Source: Gnetum montanum | Lineage: Eukaryota; Streptophyta; Gnetopsida; Gnetales; Gnetaceae | Reading direction: 5' to 3' | Assembly (NCBI GenBank): GCA_015680685.1 | Contig: MNCI01009462.1 | Coordinates: 668,293 to 732,292, forward strand | Length of the DNA: 64,000 nucleotides | Shown here: in pieces, positions 58,281-64,000 of the stretch | Layout: each line of letters begins with the position of its first letter | Numbering within the stretch: position 1 is the first letter of the stretch | The notes under the pieces: model-generated | Seen by the model: the letters and a program-made list of their open reading frames with translations, nothing else | What the model was told of the DNA's origin: nothing | Databases searched by the model: none | Position numbers and translations under genes: made by a program

Positions 58281-60395
58281 GTTACCGGCATGCATGGAAC
58301 AAACTAGGGGAACCACTTGCACCCACAAAAAAATCATAGATACATTGGAGTATGAGCATCACCAACTTCCAACCCTTAACCTGAAAACATCAATTGGGAG
58401 AAGTTGGACACTTTTAAGAAATTCAAACAAATGCTCATTATTTTGGATCTCTCCCTTTCAATTCAGTCATGGGGGAGATATCCACCTATGCTGATCATTT
58501 GGGGCCCTTAGTTTCTTTTAAGGTTTTTTGTTTTACACATTTTTTTTACACATATTTGTTTTACACATTTTTTTTGCACATTTTTGTTTTACAAATTTCT
58601 TTAACTTTTCTTAGTTTTTTTTACAACACCGTTTATACTTTATCTTTTATTTTTGTATGTGTCTTATCCATTTTGTTAAGTTTATCACCTAATAAGTGCT
58701 CTTAATGATGGTATGAACTATTTTCTATCGATTTCTAATGTTTAGTTTTTACCTTTAAGTTACAATGTTGATACTAAGGTATGGTTCTTTTGATATAGCA
58801 CGCAATGAATCCACTTCATCCATACATCCAAAAATTTCTATGGTCTCTCTTGGCTTGGAACTGTACAATCCCTTTCTTAATAATAAGAACTATAACAAAT
58901 CGGTGACTGGGCATTTCTCAAACTAAGGAAGGACTCAAGGATTGAAAAGGGTGTGAATTCAAGGGAACTTGATGCATTTGTGTTGGCCATTCTCTTGGGT
59001 GCTTGGATGTTTTCTTCTTGAGTTTTCTTACCGCTTCGACGTTACCCAATTACCGGGAAGCTGAGTGAATAACAATAACAATAACAAAGTCTTTGCATGG
59101 TGTGGCTCTCATGTATAAACACAAGAAAAAATAGTGAGGATTCAAAGCACACCCCTTAGATGAAATAATCATTTGGGCTACAAGCACTAGTTATGGAACT
59201 AAAATAAAGATGTTCCCTCTAACTAAGGCCCTTCTCCCTTCCTATTCTCTCCTCCTTCGCTTCATCGGAATGGTGGTGGCTCTTTGGGGAATGCATTCTT
59301 GTTACTTCAAGTGGATGGATCAGCCGAATTTATTAATGCGAAGTCACTAGATGTGGTTTGTTGAGGCTGGATTTGGAATGAGATTTACAAAGTCACATTA
59401 ACCACGAAATACACAAGGGGCTGTACACCACCTTGTTCTTGAGACTTCCATTCCATTCTCTTCTCTCCATTTTTCACCTCATTGTCGGTTGTATCATTAG
59501 TGTATATTTTTGGTTGACGTATTGTTTTCTTTTTGGTAAATTCTTGTGGTTAAGACTTTAACTCTTGTTCCAAATGACATTCCCAAAGCCTACAGACTCT
59601 TTCATGTGGGTTTGTCAGGGCATTAAGGGCATGTGCCTACTTTAGGGAGGACCCACTGGCATTCCTATTTGGTACACCAGTTAAATTCTTTCCCTTAACA
59701 TTTTACAATCAACTCTATTTTGTTCATTTCCATCTTGACATCCATTTTATTAGTGTTACAGTTGTTTCATTTTCTTCATCCTTCTTATTCCTTTTTTTTT
59801 CCATTATATCACTACCAGAGGTTCGCTCTTAGTCATGGGGGTCTTGACCAAATTTTTTCGATTTTCTCCTAACCTCTGCACCTTCGGTAGTCACCATTAT
59901 TATATCTCCAAAGTCCACATCAGCCATACCACAACTCAGCCAATGAACCTTTCACTGAAGCAAGGTATCAACTACATTGTGATTCATTTACCCTTGCTAA
60001 TATAAGACTATGTTGTGTGTGCAGATGGCAATCATACAACAATGGATTGGACCTGGAGGGAACACTTGGAATGGATCAGTGCTAAAGCAATTATGCAAGG
60101 AACAAGATGGATGGCACGTTTATGGATAAACAACGAAAGACGCAATCTTGGCGTTGGTAGTAGCAAACTTCTTCTCTCTTCTCTCTTCTCTCTCAACTGC
60201 CAAATAAGTCTTGATGTCAAATGTATAAAGTGTTCACTCTCGTTGTCATGAACACCAGTTTTGTCATGTTCTGTAATGATGATCCGTTCACATGTTGTCC
60301 CATTCACCATTAGTTCCATTCAAGTCAATAATCCCATAACTTCTCAATATTTTGTAAGGAACTCAAGGATGAGTTTTTATTCAATCATGGGGGTA
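58281..60395 (+). other. Ath-4 pol deletion junction and non-coding tail
   Basis: Where Ath-1 and Ath-2 have RT, RNase H and integrase, Ath-4 goes directly into T-rich tail sequence (58500-58700). The shared block with CGCAATGAATCCACTTCATC follows (58800-59230). A short frame near 60024 (MAIIQQWIGPGGNTWNG) is not recognisable. The end, AATCATGGGGGTA before the LTR, is the likely polypurine tract. Confidence 0.65.
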
Positions 60396-61196
60396 TGATG
60401 GGATGCGATATTGCATGGGTCGTGATATCGCGTCTTCTCCTGCGATATTGCGTACACGATATCACAGTGTGCCATCAAATCTATAAATAAGAGGTGGCTC
60501 TCCCTTGTTTCTCCATCTAGATCTAGACCTTAGCCAAACTCTTGCATTTTTTTCATTCCATAGTTAAAGTAATTTCCATGTGCCCACAATAGGAGTCCCA
60601 AAGTGAATGGATCTTTATTCGAGCAAATATTGTACTTGAGCACAAGTTTGTGTACGGAAATAAAGACAAACTTTTTGGATAAACCTTGCAGTGCATGGAC
60701 TAAGCTAATTATGAATTTAATTTTTGTTAATTGTTTAAATGCTTTCGTAGTTAATTAATCTCTCTCAACCCTCAACCCTCCTAGTTAAGTGCATTCAGTA
60801 CGACTGCTTCGAGCACATGCATTATGCTTGGTAATCCCAGTAACGAATAGCATTTGGTAATCCTAGAAGGTTGCATTGGTTCAGGGTGTGAACGGCAAGT
60901 GGAAACAGATACTGATGCTAAGCATTAGAACTTAGTTAATTAAAGTTAGTTACTTAGTCTCTTCACCCTTTCCCTCATTAGCATAGGTGATAAAACATAA
61001 AAGAGATAAAAAATCACATACCTTAGACTTAACCATATAACCGTGACAAATACAAGTAAGTATGGGAAGACAATGAATGATTAAACTTAAGTGTTGCATA
61101 AGGCGTGTAGGCACTTAGATTGCAGAGTTCAACCGGATCGCGCGTGTAACGCTCGTATTCGTATGGTTGAGTGTAGGGCTACCTCGCCACTCATCA
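60396..61196 (+). repeat. Ath-4 3' LTR
   Basis: 801 bp, TGATGGGATGCGATATTGC to CCACTCATCA. It is 49 bp shorter than the 5' LTR, mainly because it has fewer GATATC-palindrome units. TATAAATA is at 60482-60489. It is followed by the ACCAT duplication. Confidence 0.93.
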
Positions 61197-61640
61197 ACCA
61201 TGGATGCAAAGATTATTACATGTTTAGCACCAACACAAAGCCATTTGGTTAAGGAGATTGTTCCAAATACTTAAAATTTTTGTAGATGAATTAGAATCCA
61301 TGACGATTCATTCTAATAACATGATAACATTTGCATATTCAAAGAACCCTAGGCACCATGCAAAATAAAGCACATTGAGAAACATCTTGAGAAATCAATT
61401 ACAACTGATGATGAATCTAGTACAATTTGAAATGTCTTTCAATGAAAAAGTATGTAATCTTTGTACAATACAAAAGCACATTCATATAAATTATCATTGT
61501 GTTCATGAAGTAATGGCAAAGAAGGAAGTGATCTTGTAATACATTTCTAGAAGTTAGATGGTAGCAAATCCTCCAACTAAGCCTACACTTAGAGATGCAT
61601 CTATGGCTCATGTTAAACCCTTAGGGTTACATAAAATTTT
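61197..61640 (+). pseudogene. Copia-1 RNase H C-terminal end, right part
   Basis: Continues the copia RNase H interrupted at 27551. Reads AKIITCLAPTQSHLVKEI, then in another frame HINYHCVHEVMAKKEVIL and MVANPPTKPTLRDASMAHVK with PLGL, the usual end of copia pol (VADPLTKP and HxxSLGL in the family). This confirms that Ath-4 inserted into Copia-1. Confidence 0.82.
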
Positions 61641-63640
61641 ATTGCATGTATGGGTGAACACTTCATATATCATGTATTGAGGACATTTTTCATTTATGCA
61701 TATATTTTTTCTTTTATATGTGGTGTAATTATTTCTATTACATGTAAGGATCCTATGTGTATGTCATCAAGCTTAATTGATTCACTCACATAAATAATCA
61801 CTCTTTGATGCTTATAAATTAGTCAAGAAAGGATGAGACATCTAAAGTGTTGCCTTTGTATAGAGACCAAGACCAAGTCTCTATAAGGAGACTAAATATA
61901 AATAATTCTACAATTCATATTAGTCTGAAAGTTAAATTCAAATGAAAGTTTTTTTCGCAAATCATAAAAAAACCAAGTTATTTATTTCAGTAACTAACCC
62001 ATGGTTTGTGTGGTATTAGAGAGAGAGGCATATGCTCACTTGTAGTTGAGACTCTCTAGTGTATCATGGATTTCGTGGTACATGTGTTAATTGACTAAGC
62101 GTAAGGAGGTGACTGAATGGATCCTTTCTTCCTCAACATATAAGTCTTTGTGAATACAACGTAGTTGTTCCACATAGGTGCCCTTTTGAACATTTAACTA
62201 TATCACAAAGTGAAAGGTTGGTGATCAGTAGTTTAGAATGTTACTTATGACCATAAATGATGTGGTGTCTCAAGATATCACCATGAAAGTAATTGATTTA
62301 AAGCCTAGTGACATTAGGATAAAGAGAAAACATTTAGATTACATCTATGTATTTTATGTATAGTCGATAGGTTATATTAACTTTGAGTTGTGATATGATA
62401 ATGAATGTCTTGTGTCATACATTATTAATGAGAGGTGAAGTATGACTATTTTAGGGATTAGAGATACTTTGACCAATGTGTGTTTTATATGTCTAGGGCA
62501 TCTTCAAGCTACTATAGAATTAATGCCTCTATAAAGGATCATCACCCAAAGCCCCAAAGCCACAATGCTCATCCTGCTAAAAGAAATCCTAGGAGGGTTG
62601 GTAGATGAGTGAAAGCCTAACCTCTTTGAGGCTACACCTAGGTATTTGACTTGAGAAACAAGCACCATCACTCTAAATGACGGTACTTGGTTGTTGTCTC
62701 TATGTTGGCCTTAATTGGTTACAAATATAAAGCTTCCAAACATGAAAAGAGAACTTGGTGGCTTGCACTATGGATTTACCTATATAAAGGAACTAGTGAC
62801 TAGATAAGCATAGTTAGCCCTTTATGCATGTCTCATCATGGGAAAGTGGAAGAATGTTAGTTTCATGTGCTATCTACATATTTGGCACTCATGATCAAGC
62901 ATGCCAAAATGAATGGGAATGGCTAAAGTTGCCAAGAGAAGCGGCTACCATTACAATAGTAATGAATCATCATTGCCACTCATGCCACTAGCACCACTTT
63001 CTCTACTTCCTACTTCTTCATATGTGGGACTCTATTAAAAGATTGTTGCTTTACGAATTTCACACTTTCACATTAGAAATAAATGTTAGCTCTTTATAGC
63101 TCAACACATCTAAATTTCTTAGTTGAAGGCATTTTTCTTAGGTAGAAAACTTTTTCTACTTTAACAATTAAGCATAGCAAGAATTTCAAGGTAAGGCTTT
63201 TACAAAAGCATTTTTGGTCATTTTTAAAGCATGAAAGCATTTTAATTTTCATTTTTTTAGCATAAGAAGTTTGGGTAGCATATAGATGGTGGTTTCATGC
63301 TGATTTTTTGGATGCCATGGATAACATCAAATGATGAAAAAAAATTGAAGGATAAGTCATAGTTTAAATGTAATTGGGTTCATAGGTATTGTACATGGGA
63401 AAATACTTGGGGAAATTTTTTTCATATGATTCTAAGATAACTAAGAATAAAACTTGAGATTGTATATAGCAATTTCCCTATTTATTTATAAGTGGATACA
63501 CTTTACACTTTAGAAGCACAAGTTCAAACCCAAAATGTTAGCTTGGAGGCATATCCGAAGCATATATATATATAGTCAATTGAGTACCTTCTCAGAACTA
63601 ATAAAAAGAAAATAGTAAAAATGTTGTTGACAAACATAAC
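61641..63640. other. AT-rich remainder, probably Copia-1 3' end and decayed flank
   Basis: No gene and no convincing LTR pair. Contains GTCTCTATAAGGAGACTA near 61876-61893 and a (TA)n run near 63562-63573. Short open frames are unsupported. The 3' LTR of Copia-1 should lie here, but its borders cannot be set from one copy. Confidence 0.4.
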
Positions 63641-64000
63641 TTATAGGTACATCTTTGTGCTATAGGACACCAATGGTGAGTAGAACGCAATCTTCTGAAC
63701 GATGTAACACAATCATTGTAAGGATGTCGACCCTGAGGTGCTGTCGCCGTGCTATCAGCTTGGCTAACCCAATCGAGCGATTGTGTTCTGGCTGAGCCGC
63801 TGTAAAATTTAAGTAAGATTGCCTCCCGAGTTTCTGCTCCCTGGATATATACACAAGTACTTCACTGACTACTTTATCTAAGCTCAAATGGTATTATACA
63901 ACCCGAGCCTACTGCCCAGGTATAGTACACTAGCACACTCTGGACTCTCTCGCTTTGCTCTCTTATGTCTAATATTTTCCAAGGATACTTTATGATTCAG
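63641..64000. other. More GC-rich tail of the window
   Basis: Base composition rises here compared with the preceding 2 kb. A 75-codon minus-strand frame (63887-63660, MSLDKVVSEVLVYISREQKL) is open but not recognisable. It may be the edge of another element or an LTR leader rather than a gene. Confidence 0.3.

Larger units (their letters stand above)
27552..61196 (+). mobile_element. Ath-4: Athila-like element with gag and protease but no RT/integrase, carrying Tat-1
   Basis: LTRs at 27552-28401 and 60396-61196 are flanked by a perfect 5-bp target duplication ACCAT (27547-27551 and 61197-61201). A primer-binding site follows the 5' LTR. The coding part holds gag (split by Tat-1 at 29033/55645) and a protease, then passes near 58.3-58.5 kb straight into the non-coding tail. 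RT, RNase H and integrase are absent, so it depended on relatives for transposition. Without Tat-1 it is about 7 kb long. Confidence 0.93.

Overview
The window looks like nuclear DNA from a plant with a large, repeat-rich genome. It is AT-rich, and almost all of it is old, stop-ridden LTR retrotransposon sequence nested several levels deep: Athila-like and Tat/Ogre-like Ty3/gypsy elements plus a Ty1/copia element. A gymnosperm is plausible but is only inferred. I find no intact host gene. The host-derived pieces are broken fragments of TFIIB, Utp14 and a CCR4-type nuclease. For reference I name the elements Ath-1 to Ath-4 (Athila-like), Tat-1, Copia-1 and GCE-A/B/C (gene-fragment-carrying elements).

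Left part (1-26.3 kb). Ath-1 (+, 136-19888, 5' end outside the window) is cut by Ath-2 (-, 1839-11322), which keeps both LTRs and a primer-binding site. Ath-1 also carries the 3' end of GCE-C at its left edge. Ath-1 sits in an older relative, Ath-3 (+), whose integrase follows at 19.9-21.3 kb. A CCR4/nocturnin-like nuclease pseudogene lies at 22.0-22.7 kb. It is followed by an LTR and a minus-strand gag-protease remnant with its own LTR-like end (23.1-26.3 kb).

Right part (26.3-64 kb). A copia reverse transcriptase/RNase H remnant is split at 27551/61197 by Ath-4 (27552-61196, target duplication ACCAT). Ath-4 has gag and protease but no reverse transcriptase or integrase. Its gag is split by Tat-1 (29034-55644, duplication AGGAT/AGGAG), a Tat/Ogre-like element with gag, protease, RT, two RNase H domains and integrase. 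Tat-1 is split twice more, by GCE-A (32293-35409, duplication TAAGG) and GCE-B (47290-50635, duplication CGTAG).

Two things stand out. First, GCE-A, GCE-B and GCE-C share ends (TGTTGGC...GCCAACA), and A and B have 5-bp target duplications. The middle of A and B differs: A carries a Utp14 fragment and B carries a TFIIB fragment. A TATA box and LTR-like layout suggest solo LTRs whose U3 has picked up host gene pieces, although a transposon with 7-bp inverted ends is not excluded. Second, between protease and RT of Tat-1 lies an antisense gene whose nine exons can be joined in frame across eight GT-AG introns (39456-43500, minus strand).

Nearly all in-frame stops in element coding regions read as C-to-T changes (CAG/CAA to TAG/TAA, CGA to TGA), which fits decay of methylated DNA. 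There is one 461-base N gap inside GCE-B. Two single Ns there bracket an inverted copy that looks like an assembly error.
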